From Brachionus rotundiformis (lineage: Eukaryota > Rotifera > Eurotatoria > Ploima > Brachionidae): 64,000 nt of DNA. Where the stretch lies: positions 969,683 to 1,033,682 of the forward strand of contig JAESIW010000090.1 of the NCBI GenBank assembly GCA_016802295.1. The letters are read 5' to 3'. The notes under the pieces are model-generated. The model was given only the letters and a program-made list of their open reading frames with translations. It was not told where the DNA came from and ran no database searches. The position numbers were made by a program, and so were the translations under genes. Positions 23,600-34,046 of the stretch are shown here, piece by piece; positions within the stretch are counted from its first letter, which is position 1, and each line of letters opens with the position of its first letter.

Positions 23600-24406
23600 A
23601 TGTTTAATGACGAAAAAATTCCGTTCGTCAGGCCAATTAAATCAATTCAAAATTTGCCACCTGATCAGGTAAAAATTAATTTTTATCTAATCAATACGAA
23701 ATTTAATTTTTTTTAAATTAAGAAGAATTGGGCTAGTTTGAAGCGAAAGCTTGTCGAGCTTGGCGACGAAGCAGACTCTTGTCACCAAGCTAAAAGACAT
23801 CCAGCTAGGTATGTACATGAATCTGAACTGGACGACAAAGCTTTGTGGACAATAGCCAACAAATACGACTCGCTAGATGACTGGAAATCTCTAGCCAAAT
23901 GTTTGGGACTTGTTAATCAAGATATTTTGCTAATTGAGCATAAATATGAAGATTTATTGGAATGTTTTTATCAAATGTTGATCAGGTGGCGTCTCAGACA
24001 GCCGGAAAATTGCAATTGGAATTTTTTATCAAAAGTAATAAATCAAAAATTTGGAAGATCCATTTGGCTGGATGTAAAAAAAGACACTTTGGTTTATTTG
24101 GACAAATTGACTCAGCACAAATCCATAGATAATGTGAGACTAAATGAGAAAGTAATGTGGAATGTATCTGATTTTATGTGCGAGAGCTGGAAATCAATTG
24201 GCAGATATCTTGGTCTAAAAGAGACCACATTGATTCAAATCGAAGCTAAGTACCTTGCTAGTGAAGGCTTAAGAGAGTGTTGTTACCAGATGATGTTGAC
24301 TTGGTCAGAACAATTTAGTTCTGAAGCATTTGTTAAAAATTTTTCAATTAAACTAATTGAGATGAATTTTAATTTTTATGCTAAACAATTGTTAGACATT
24401 TTTTAA
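23600..24406 (+). CDS. Tandem death-domain protein
   Basis: CDS join(23600..23668,23723..24406), 250 aa, with one 54-nt intron (donor CAG|GTAAAA, acceptor TTAAG). Two death-fold domains lie head to tail. One spans about residues 60-145 (ALWTIANKYDSLDDWKSLAK ... CFYQMLIRWRL). The other spans about 160-240 (KVMWNVSDFMCESWKSIGRY ... CCYQMMLTWSE). Both show the helix pattern W-x-x-[IL]-[GA]-x-x-L-G-L ... I-E-x-[KR]-Y ... C-x-x-M-[LM]-x-x-W typical of death domains. The N-terminal about 55 residues are basic and polar. No caspase, kinase, TIR or receptor part is present, so it would act as an adaptor. The specific partner is not inferable. This small double-domain layout has no ortholog I can name. 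Confidence 0.78.
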
Positions 24407-26683
24407 ACTTTTTATCAAGCATTATTTAATTTTTTTTCTACAACTCCTTATCACAAAACGTCCATTAATAATTTGTATATAATTTTTATTTATTGTTTTT
24501 TTTTTTAATTTTTTGTTATTTATTTATCATTTGTTTATTTTACCGTCCAATCAAAATTTATGTTTATAATAATTAATATGAATAAATTAGATTTAAAATA
24601 AATATTTTCCTCATAACTTAAATTATATTTGTCTATGATTGTGATTATTAGCAAAATTTAACAAAATATGAATTTCATGAAAATTAAAACAAAATTCTAC
24701 AATACACTTTTTTAGAAAATATTAAAACTATAAGAATAAATAACTTTGATATTTATTTATTTAAAATTTAGTCAAGGTAACTTTGATATTCAGTTTAGTA
24801 AAAGAAAACAACATTTTAACAATACAATTTGATAGAGAAATTATTGCATAATTTTTTTTAATTATCCGACTGCTTTGAGATTTATTGAATGCATAAAATA
24901 ATTTTCTAAAACCAGTATTTATTTACTTCAAAGAATCCACAGCCGAATCTTAATTGACAAAATATTTATTTTTTATATATCCTCTAAAAATATAAAACTG
25001 TTAATAAAATAAAATATATAAGCCTATTAAACATAATCGATAATTAATATTATTAATTTCCTTTAAATTATATGTTTATTATTACTTTTTGATAGATTGA
25101 TTTTTATTTTATAAAAATTAAAACTAGAATCAACGCAGTACTTAATAAAAATTTTATACTTTAAAATAAATCAACAAGCTTCAATTAATTATATTAAAAA
25201 TTTAATTTAATATTTTTTTAATCAAAATAATAATTTAATAATTAAGAATTTAAATAATGAATCAGTAAAATTTTATTAAGAAAACTATATAAATAAAAAA
25301 ACATAAAAAGCATTAAATGCAACAACTCAAATTCTTTTAATTCATTTACATTATTTATTATTGACAGGTTGATAAACTAAGTTAATTATTAGTCATTGTT
25401 TCTTTATGAAACTGACTTTTATTTTAAGATCAAATATAATTTCCAGCACATCTCTACAGGAAGTATTTTTAAACAAATAAAGCTTATAATTAGACTTTAA
25501 TGCTTGAATCGTCAGGAACAAAATTATTTTTTAAAGAAACATAATCTCATCAATTAAATCAATTAGTCAATTCGAGCGAAAAATAAAAGTTTCTTAATAA
25601 CTAAAAATTTTATTAAAAATCACAGTTGAAGATTTACTTAGAATTAAAAATAAAAATGTATCAAAAAAAATTAAAATTCTATCCATAATATATTGTATTT
25701 AAGCTTTATTAATTCTCAAAATTAATCTCTTGATAAACGATAACTATTCTGATGACAATTTTGCCACCTCTATTGATTCATAATCTTTTCACAGTATGTT
25801 GATAGTCTGCCTAAACTCCGAGTTACAGTAAATAACCTTAGTTATTTAATAATTTTTTTGTAAAAATATAAAATATTTATTTATTTATTTATTTTATGGA
25901 AAATTAGTTAATAGAATCGAAAAAAGGAATGTCAAAAAAAAAAATTTTCGCACAACTAGAAACTGATTTGCCATATTAAGCCATGGTCTGGTGGCCAACC
26001 GAGTCTGTTTAGAAGCTCTTATGATGAATTTGTCTATGCTTATCTTCACTATTAATGGTTATTCGGACAAATTCACTTTGGTTAATCATTTAATCAAGAA
26101 ACAATGTTTCTAAAGGCCAAGAACAAGAATCCGATTCAAAAGTCTATTATAATTTATAGTATCATATCCAAATTAGTAAAAAATTAAATAATAGATAAAT
26201 AAAGGCGATCATCAGAGAATTAATACTTGGTTGTTGGGAAATGAGTGATAAGAAACAAATAGCACAATAACGATCATACTATGTTGATCAAGTCATCAAA
26301 ATAGTTTCAAGAGATAGAACTCCTTGCACATTCACCTCAATCTGGCTTAAGGTTTTTATCTGTTTGAACACTTCTTCAAATGAAAGTGACCTCTAAATTT
26401 TTTTGATTATAAAAGAAGAATATAAAAAAATAAATAAGAATTTTACTAATAATATTCTTCAAAGATAAAAAAAATATTCATTTTGGTTCTGGAAGACCTG
26501 ACTTTTTTTTAAATATTTTATTTTTATTCTTAATTTAAAAATTTAAATTTTTTTTTATTTCGAATCAAATTGTATTATCTAGATAAAAATTACCCAATTT
26601 CCATAACCTTTTCGTTACTAAATATATAAATTTTATTGTTAAAATTTCAAAATATAATTTAAGTGATGAAAAATAAATGCTAT
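24407..26683. other. Intergenic AT-rich region (convergent 3' ends)
   Basis: This lies between the death-domain gene (+) and the tetraspanin (-). It contains one LINE scrap at about 25.98-26.11 kb. The remaining sequence is extremely AT-rich, with no coding frame or RNA gene that I can support. Confidence 0.5.
25982..26113 (+). mobile_element. LINE reverse-transcriptase fragment
   Basis: An open stretch of 43 codons begins HGLVANRVCLEALMMNLS and later reads YSDKFTLVNHLIKK. This corresponds to the HGF-x-x-NRSC ... DFxKAFD-x-V-x-H-x-x-L-x-x-K-L region of LINE reverse transcriptases. The catalytic-palm Asp pattern is mutated and the frame ends at a stop. It is an isolated, dead fragment. Confidence 0.5.
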
Positions 26684-27537
26684 TTAGTATTTCACATTTT
26701 GCTCAGATGACGAGCTTTGGCCATTATTGGTAATTTCTTCAATACTTCCCATACTTGCTGGCTTGATTCCAAATGATATTAAAATATTAAGTATACCTAC
26801 AAGGATATTCAAACTCAATATCAATGACTAAAAAAATAAATAAATATATGAATATATAAAACGATAAGTAAATAAGTTACAAAAATGTATTTTAAAAAGT
26901 TGGAATAAAGTTCTAGGTAACTTGTGATCGGTTGTTGACATCCTATTTTGACCAAATCATCGAAAAAATCACACCTTGCTTGACTGATACAGCAGCTCTT
27001 TGGCACCATGGAAAAGCCTTGGGTTGAGTTTAAAAAGTCTTCAGGTCCAAACCAGCCACAACATTTGAAAAAATTTTGATTTAGCTCGAGCCGTAATTCA
27101 TTAGTATTTTTTAAACTAAATTCTTTGTAATATTTATGTGTTTGTTTGAGAGCGAAATTTGGTTCATTGAAGTAAATCCAATATGTCCAGGCGACGATCA
27201 GTATGCCAAATGATAAACAGATCACAATATTTGATTTGACAAATATTTCTGTTTTTGATAAAAAATAAATATCATACAATATCATCAAGCCAAGAAATAC
27301 AAAGATAAATGTAATAAATTTAACTTAAGGTAAAATTAAATTTAAAGAAAATATTTTAATTTCAGGACAAAAATTACAAACTGGAATAAAATTAAACTCT
27401 TCGGTCTGCAAAGCTGAAATGTTTATATCATTTTCGACTAATTTTTGTTTAAGATAAAAAAATGTCCACAATAGAATTAATATGATATTAAATACTAAGG
27501 CTAAAATAAATTTGAAAAAATTAATTCTCATTATCAT
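26684..27537 (-). CDS. Tetraspanin
   Basis: CDS complement(join(26684..26827,26881..27323,27378..27537)), 248 aa, the normal tetraspanin length, with introns of 54 and 53 nt. It has four hydrophobic segments: near the N terminus, about 54-72, about 85-105, and near the C terminus (SLILSLNILVGILNILISFG). The large extracellular loop has the CCG motif (FFKCCGWFGPEDF), a second CC pair (VPKSCC) and further Cys (RCDFF, GCQQP), giving the expected disulphide-bonded Cys pattern. Tetraspanins organise membrane microdomains with integrins and other receptors. The start was set at the first ATG after an in-frame stop. The short cytoplasmic tail ends SSSEQNVKY. The subfamily is not determinable by eye. 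Confidence 0.87.
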
Positions 27538-27886
27538 TTTTCTGATGGAATTGTTCAAATTATTTTTCTATTAGATTTATTCTAGTCACTTTTAAACCTG
27601 GTCAAAAAATAAATTTAGATTGCCTATTTTCTCTGTGAGCTAAATTTTAAACATATGATTATAATCTAGCTCATTTTTTTTTATAGATTTTTTTTTATTA
27701 TTCTAAAATAAACAAAATAAAGAATTAGAAAATTGTTCAAATTTGTTTTAAATAGAATCGTAGCACTTCAATAAATTTATAATAAAAATAATGACTTAAA
27801 TATTTAAACTTAAAACCCTTCCGGATTAAGCTCAAAATAACCCGAAAGGATCGCAGTATCTCAGCTATGACAGTAGATTCGATCTT

Positions 27887-28035
27887 TTATCTATCTAACT
27901 TGTGTTTGAAAGTGATGCTTGATTCAGCATTTACAATCTCTTTTACTTTTCCTAGCTTGTATCCGAAAGTTGTCTTAGATAATATCTTTTTACAGCAATA
28001 GTTTGGGTTTTGCGAATCTAAATGTTTAAAAGAAA
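27887..28035 (-). mobile_element. LINE 3' terminal fragment
   Basis: The minus strand encodes LGKVKEIVNAESSITFKHKL followed by a stop. This matches the common end of LINE ORF2 (pattern W-N-x-LP-x-x-[IV]-V-x-A-x-[ST]-[IV]-x-x-FK-x-[KR]-L-D). Only the last 40-60 codons are recognisable. It lies between the tetraspanin start and the repeat-protein gene. Confidence 0.55.
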
Positions 28036-28177
28036 AAAATAATATTTGTTTAAAAAAAATTTTTAAAACTTGAAGTTCTTTAAATAGAAACAATTAAGTT
28101 ATTAATAACAACTTTAAAAATAAAGCATAAAGTCTTCAAGACCTTTTTAAAAACCTTCAATTTAATGACGATACAAG

Positions 28178-29251
28178 ATGGAAATTTTAGATTCATTTGA
28201 TATTAAGAACAAAATATTGCCCTTTATTGGAGATCAGATTTGCAATTATGCTGAAAAAAATGATATTAAATCAACTGAAAAGATTTTGGATGAAAATAAA
28301 AACTATTTTGATCGAGTATTACTACTTAGTCCTAAAATAAAAAAAATTTTCTATCCAGCATACAGACTGGCATTTCTATTAAATCACAAAGAGTTTTGTT
28401 TTAGACTAATGCTTAAAGTTGGCGAAGTTACCAGAAACTATGATTTCCAAGAAACATTTTTTGAACAATATTGTAAAATTTTTTGAAATAAATATTTAAA
28501 AAAAGTTTTTTGAGATTTAACTGCTTTAAGATGGTGCTTATAAATATTGGCAGCGACTGACACCTGAAACTGTTCCTATTCCATTAACAGATTATTGTGA
28601 TTTCCTAATAGTTCTTTTTCTGGAAAAGATACGCGAAAAATTAAAAAAATTTTTTGTCGAAAATTATAAAGATGAGGTTATCAGACTTTTGCGTGAACAT
28701 GCAACATTATTGAATTTACTTCAATATAATAGACAAGCTTTCGATTGTTGTTTTAACTTTGACGAAATTCAGAGAAACAATCAGCTTCAAGAAGTGTATT
28801 TTAATGAAATTGATTCAATTACTGGCATTAGTAACTGGACAGAACATTTTTTTAGTAATTTTGATTTTTTTTTAATTTGAAAAATATTTTTTTTTTTAAA
28901 GTTAGAGAGTACGATCCGGAATATTCTTTACATCTAGAAAGTTTGAAAAAATTTAAAGATCGAAAACGAATTAGCTTAACAGCAAAATTTTTAATTGAAA
29001 AGCTCTGCAAAGAACTTAGTGAATCTCTTTTAGAAAATGATCGTGATAAAGCATTTAAAATTATAGATGAGCATGAAGAAATTATAATTGAAATAAATAT
29101 GTATGATGGTGCTATTAAAAAATATTTTGAACCTATTTATCAGAATGCTCTGAATCATCAGGTTTATATTTTAGCTGAAAATTTTCTCTTAAAGATTACT
29201 GAAATTCTAAACAGAAATAAAATGGAAAATTTGAATATTGATAACGAATAA
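28178..29251 (+). CDS. Unknown three-exon gene with internally repeated helical modules
   Basis: CDS join(28178..28472,28531..28830,28902..29251), 314 aa, with introns of 58 and 71 nt and matching phases. The exons carry related modules. The first has IGDQICNYAEKNDIKSTEKI ... KIKKIFYPAYRLAFLLNHKE ... LKVGEV. The third has LCKELSESLLENDRDKAFKI ... AIKKYFEPIYQNALNHQVYI ... LKITEI. The two align over about 70 residues, with a repeated Y-P/E-x-Y-x-x-A motif. The middle exon has LFLEKIREKLKKFFVENYKD ... FNFDEIQRNNQLQEVYF at the same register, more diverged. There are no signal peptide, membrane segments or known catalytic motifs, and the composition is helical and Lys/Glu-rich. I do not recognise the family. 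It may be a lineage-specific solenoid protein that arose by exon duplication. Confidence 0.7.
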
Positions 29252-29451
29252 TTTAATATTATTATACAAACTCTAAAAAAATAAAAAATGATATCAATTA
29301 TTTTTATAAAAATATTTTAATTTTTATTTTTTGTAATAGAATCTTGACAATGATCTGTACGACTTTTCTTTTTTTCTGGTTTATCAGTCTCTGTTATTTT
29401 TTCATTGATTTTATCAAAATTTGATTTAAATTTTTCTTCATCAATTCCATA

Positions 29452-30240
29452 TCATTCTTTGAGAAGTTGAAAGACATCGTTTTTTATTTTATCAAAGTTT
29501 GTGTTTTCTAGTGATTCGTTTTTTTGTTTTATCCACATATCAAATAATTCATTTTCGGATTCCATTAATTTTTTCCCATCTGCATTATCTTCCATTGTAT
29601 TAAATCTATAACGCAGCAATTTAAAATATTTTTCATTTAATTTTCGCGTTAAACAATTTGCGTTCTCGATTGCAGGAGGATATAATTCTTTAAATTTAAC
29701 ATCCTCTATTGATTGATTAACAATTTCAAAAAACATGGGACTAAGTATGTACATTGATGGATTTTTTAGTGGCCCGACAATAAAACAAAGACTAATTATT
29801 TCATTTATAAGTCTTTCTTCCTCTACTTTCAAATTTAATTCTTTTCCAGTTAAAGTATCAATTAAGCTTTTTTTCAAATCATCAATTTTCAATTTCCGAA
29901 TCGTGTCATCTAGTTTAGAATAGCTTGATACTCCTCTTAGATATGGATTAATAAACAGATTTTCATATGATTCTTTTTTTGATACTGAAATCAAAAAATT
30001 AATTGTCGGAAAATATTTATGGTTAAAACTTCCAAATTTATATGTAAGATTAACAGTAAATTTTGGAGGGATTTCTTTCCAATCTTTGTCAATTACTGCT
30101 TTGAAATTTTTAATTTCAATTAATAGTGACTTATTCAAAATTATCTGGTTAATAATAAGCGTTTTGAAATCTTTTATTTTCAGTTCTGTGCTGATCGAAA
30201 AATTTCCTTTTTTTTTTCTAAAAACGATGAATCGCTTCAT
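29452..30240 (-). CDS. Unknown 262-aa protein; in-frame TGA followed by 44 more open codons
   Basis: The first ATG in this open frame is at 30240-30238, giving MKRFIVFRKKKGNFSISTEL. A few codons upstream there is no better start. The product is Lys-rich, mixed alpha/beta in character, with no signal peptide or membrane segment, and I do not recognise it. The frame ends at TGA (29454-29452) but continues without a stop for 44 codons to a TAA at 29319-29317. That extension is charged and protein-like (YGIDEEKFKSNFDKINEK, ... PEKKKSRTDHC). This suggests a recent nonsense mutation or TGA readthrough, with a parent protein of about 307 aa. The neighbour at 28.2 kb is convergent, and the region just beyond is transposon-rich, so this could also be an element-encoded gene. 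Confidence 0.5.
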   Translation of the reverse strand: MKRFIVFRKKKGNFSISTELKIKDFKTLIINQIILNKSLLIEIKNFKAVIDKDWKEIPPKFTVNLTYKFGSFNHKYFPTINFLISVSKKESYENLFINPYLRGVSSYSKLDDTIRKLKIDDLKKSLIDTLTGKELNLKVEEERLINEIISLCFIVGPLKNPSMYILSPMFFEIVNQSIEDVKFKELYPPAIENANCLTRKLNEKYFKLLRYRFNTMEDNADGKKLMESENELFDMWIKQKNESLENTNFDKIKNDVFQLLKE

Positions 30241-30587
30241 TTTTTTGAGCAAAATTTTTTATGTCTATCATTTTTGATTAAAAAATTCTGTTTTTGAACA
30301 TTTAAAAAAGAATCACTTAATTTGTTTCCTAATAAATACCAAAATTTAACACCTAATTGGTGTTTTTTGTCGCAAATCTATTCTTAATTGACACCAAAAA
30401 ATCACAATTACCTGTGCAAATCAAACCACCATTTCAAAATAGTTTTCTAAACCAGATTAATCTTAATTTAACCTAATTAATTTATATTTCACCAATTCAA
30501 TTTTTTATTCACCAAAAATATTATAAAAAGTATTTTTCGTTTCGTACTACAAATCCTTAAAAAATCAATTGAAACTCAATCGATACG

Positions 30588-30875
30588 ATGGCAACAACGG
30601 TGATTCAAGGTAACACAGTATCGTCATCAAGTGAAAACGTACTTGTTTATCAATATACTAGTGATGATGTAGTATAGTCGATTTCAAGAACGGAAAATGT
30701 TCATGTAGATGGTACATCAAGAAAAACATTTGCAAGCACTTAATTGGTATATCAAAAATTCTAAATATTCCTAAATGTAAATGAAATACCACTATCAGCG
30801 AAAAATATTCCTATCGACGAAAAGAGAAAACCTGGAAGACCTGCAAATGCAAAACAAGCCTTGATAATTCAGTAA
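30588..30875 (+). pseudogene. Broken transposase-like ORF with AT-hook-type motif
   Basis: From ATG at 30588 one frame runs to a TAA at 30873-30875, interrupted by three stops (the first is TAG at 30675). The beginning reads MATTVIQGNTVSSSSENVLV and the end DEKRKPGRPANAKQALI. The RKPGRP core is AT-hook-like. Similar KRGRPKK...AL segments precede zinc fingers in MULE-type transposases and other transposon proteins. It is dead, and the family assignment is tentative. Confidence 0.4.
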
Positions 30876-31791
30876 TTATTTTTTGGTTATATTTGTATTA
30901 TTATTGGTGATAAAAACTTTTATTTTGGTTGAAATAAATATTTTTTTGGTTTAAAACAATTAATAAATTTGGTGAAAAAATATTATTTTTTTTGGTGAAA
31001 TAAAATTGTTTTGATGAAAAATATATTTATTTGGTTCATTTTTTAATATTCTTTTGGTGATTTATTTTGGTGACGTATTTAATAATTATTTGGTGAAGTA
31101 GAAATTTAGTGCCTATTTTATTTAGTATTTTTTTAAAAATTTAGAATTAAAAATTGATAAAATAAGATGTTAATTATTGTAATGTTTTTACTTGATACTT
31201 AATTTATTAGTCTATTAATTCTACTTTTTTTTGTAAAATTCAATTTTTAACTTATTCTAATTTTTTAAAAATCTAATTTTTTCAAACAAGGCTAGCGCCA
31301 TTCGGACGAACCCTGGGGTCTTCTTCTCAATTATATATTTAATAAAAAAAAAATAATTTATTAGTCTATTTAACCTAATTTAATTTGAATAAAGATTCTA
31401 TCAATTATTAACTTAAAATTGAAAAATTAATCAACAAATAAAGAAAAAAAGATTCGAAGCGAAATAATAATAAGCAACCCTTCTTCCCTTATTGGGTTCT
31501 GAAAAAAAATTTTTAAGCAAAAGAAAAACTAATACTAACAAGTACAGTACAAAGCCAAAATAAGTGAACAGGAAAATAAAAAAAAGTAAAAAAAGTCTAA
31601 ACATCGAAAAATGCTTACTATCATAATAATTATTTAAATGACTTTTTATATTCTTAAATATTTGATCATGAATTATATTTAACTTTTTACAATTAAAGAA
31701 CGGTTTGCGCGTAGAAAAACGACAGCACTATCTTAATCGACAATTTTCGATAGCATATTCGTAATCTACGTATGATTCTAACTTGACAATT

Positions 31792-31840
31792 AACAAGACA
31801 ATTTAATCTCTCGTTTTACAATAAAAGAGAACATTAACAT
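31792..31840 (+). repeat. 49-bp direct repeat, copy 1
   Basis: It pairs with 32075-32123: 46 of 49 positions are identical. Both copies start AACAAGACA and contain TTTAATCTCTCGTTT and ACAATAAAAGAGAACATTAA. They could be remnants of long terminal repeats or subterminal repeats of a transposon. Confidence 0.8.
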
Positions 31841-32074
31841 GGGTTTAATATGAAAACCTAGAAAAACTTGTTTCTTTAGGGGGGGGAGGATTTTTGACTA
31901 GAAGGTCAACAATTGCTAAATAATTGCTTACCTAAATTTCGATTTCAAGAAATCACTATAAATTAAATGTAGTAAAGGGATAAATTTTTGTTATTTTTTA
32001 AAGAATAATTAAATAGAATAATTTTTGTATAAAAATCTTGTGTTATTTTCCCGAGCCACATTAAAACTCAATCC

Positions 32075-32123
32075 AACAAGACAGTTTAATCTCTCGTTTG
32101 ACAATAAAAGAGAACATTAAAAT
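32075..32123 (+). repeat. 49-bp direct repeat, copy 2
   Basis: This is the second copy of the repeat at 31792-31840, in the same orientation and offset by 283 bp, with three mismatches. A G-rich purine run (about 31880) lies between the copies. Confidence 0.8.
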
Positions 32124-32718
32124 TCATTAGACACTGTATTATGTCAATTGTTCCAATAATTCATAAGACCCAGGACATTTTCCTATTACAATCTTACACT
32201 GTAAATGAAACATATAGTAACTATCAGTTTAGTTATACCATAGACAGCTATTGGAATTATTGCTTTTAGAAAATCCTTGAAGCGTTTTGCAGATTAAATA
32301 AAAATGATTAGTTAAATAAAAAATATTCTTCTACAGGACAATCGAATGCCAGAAAATACCTTTAACTCTTTTACTAGTAGTTTTTTTGGGCTATCGGTTT
32401 TTTAATACCTCAAATTTATTAAAAATTACCTCTAATTTGTCAAAGAATACCTCAAAATATTAATAAAAGTGTCAAAAAAAATGAAACCAACCCTTTTAAT
32501 TAAAAAAATACCTATTTATTAAAAAATCAAACAAATTATATATATGTCTATCTAATTGATTAAAACCTCTCTAATTAATTAAAAATCCATCTAATTAATT
32601 AATTTTTAGCCTCAAAATTTTATATAAAAGGAAATTGTATTTGATATTAGAAAAAAAATATAAAGATATAAAAAAAAAAAAAAAATATTTTGATTAATCG
32701 AAATTAAAAAACTTCAAA

Positions 32719-33039
32719 ATGAGTTTGGATTAAGAAAATACTCTCTCAGAGGAAGTATTATTGGAAAACGAAATAGAAGATACCCAAGATGACGAAGAAG
32801 AAATTGTTGTTAAAAATAAGCGTGGTAAAGGTAAAGTGTGTGATTCAGTTGGCGGTGGTGGAGATCCAAAAGGCATCTCTTATGATGATGATGATTTAAC
32901 CGAAGTTGTGCCTAATAATAAAAAAAAAACAAAAAACATTCAATCAAGAATCTACTCAAAATAATGAATCTAAAACATGTGAAAAATGTGGCTTAATTAT
33001 AAAAAAAAAAAGATATTTTTATTGTGATAATTGTTAATT
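32719..33039 (+). pseudogene. Broken ORF of a mobile element: acidic region plus zinc-ribbon motif
   Basis: The frame starts MSLD, hits a stop, then continues in frame as an acidic/basic protein (IEDTQDDEEEIVVKNKRGKG) up to 32964. A +1 shift near a long A-run (about 32920) opens the remainder, which ends with CEKCGLIIKKKRYFYCDNC. That is a C-x2-C-x12-C-x2-C zinc-ribbon-like knuckle at the very C terminus. The stop and the homopolymer frameshift indicate a decayed gene. It lies in the transposon-remnant region. Confidence 0.45.
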
Positions 33040-34046
33040 TTTTTTATTTTTAGAGGTGAGTATTAACTTTTTGCGGTTTTATAATGAAATTGCTTTCTTT
33101 TTTTTTTAAATTGATGTAATTTTTTTTTATTTGAATACTTTTTTTATATTTTGCTACTTTTTTAATAAAAAGATAGTCTTTTATTACATTTGAGGTAAAT
33201 TTTAATAAATTTGAGGTACTAAAAAACTTTATTTCGTTTTTTTGGGCATATTAATTAAGTTTTTGTATTTTTAATATCGACTCATTTGTGCTTTAAAAAA
33301 ATTAGTCTTTGTTTTAAAAATTTAAATTTTTTTAATGAAAAATATTTGTTTTTAAAGCTCATAATAAGTTTCATTTAGATAAAATAATTTTTACCACACT
33401 GCTACAAACATTGGACAAATTAGTTTTATGTGCATAAACATATTTCAAAGCATGACAATATGGGTTTAATGTGGAAACTTCTTCACAAATCGCATTGTCA
33501 AAGAATGAAAAAATCTCCTAGGTACATTCATAAACGCATCAATTTACAACCAACTCAAAACCAGAAATGTCAAATGAGTAGATTCCAGTTAAAATGTGTG
33601 TCAAGAAAGAGGAATACCCTACCAATGCCTAATGTGACTTTCTTCCTAAATAAATTCCAAAGAAAAGCTTGGTGTAGCTTTACCCTTATTTTTCGTTTAT
33701 TATTATTACAAGCCGCCTTTAGAATAAAAAAAAAAAAATTTTAATAAAATTTATTATAAATTTAAATTTATTAACAAACGGAATTTAATATTTAATTAAT
33801 CAAACATAAAAGAATTAGAAATAGACAAAACAAAGGCTAAAAATCGAATCTAGTTTGAAATTTGTGAAAATTTTTTGTTTTTTTTTTAATTTTTAAGTTC
33901 CTATACAAAAATTAATTAAAGAAAATACAAGATAATTTTGTTGCTTGTAAAAATTTAAAATTTTAATTCTAATTTATCAAATTATTAATAAAAGCATTTG
34001 GTCTAAAATCTATGGGCGGAATACAAAAACTAGCATTAGAAAAATA

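Larger units (their letters stand above)
30253..34046. other. Transposon-remnant region without intact genes
   Basis: 3.8 kb of mixed, low-complexity sequence. It contains two broken ORFs (30588-30875, 32719-33039), a pair of 49-bp direct repeats 283 bp apart, and a G-run (agggggggga) at about 31880. A further patch at 33.39-33.73 kb is less AT-rich and partly open on both strands. Many TTTTTGGTG and AATTTGGTG-like words occur between 30.9 and 31.1 kb. It looks like nested, decayed mobile elements. No single complete element can be delimited by eye. Confidence 0.5.

Noticed and set aside
33430..33744. 104-codon plus-strand frame rich in Lys/Arg/Gln
   Set aside because: It lies in the transposon-remnant region, the other frames are equally open, and no domain is visible. 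Treated as a shadow of a decayed element.
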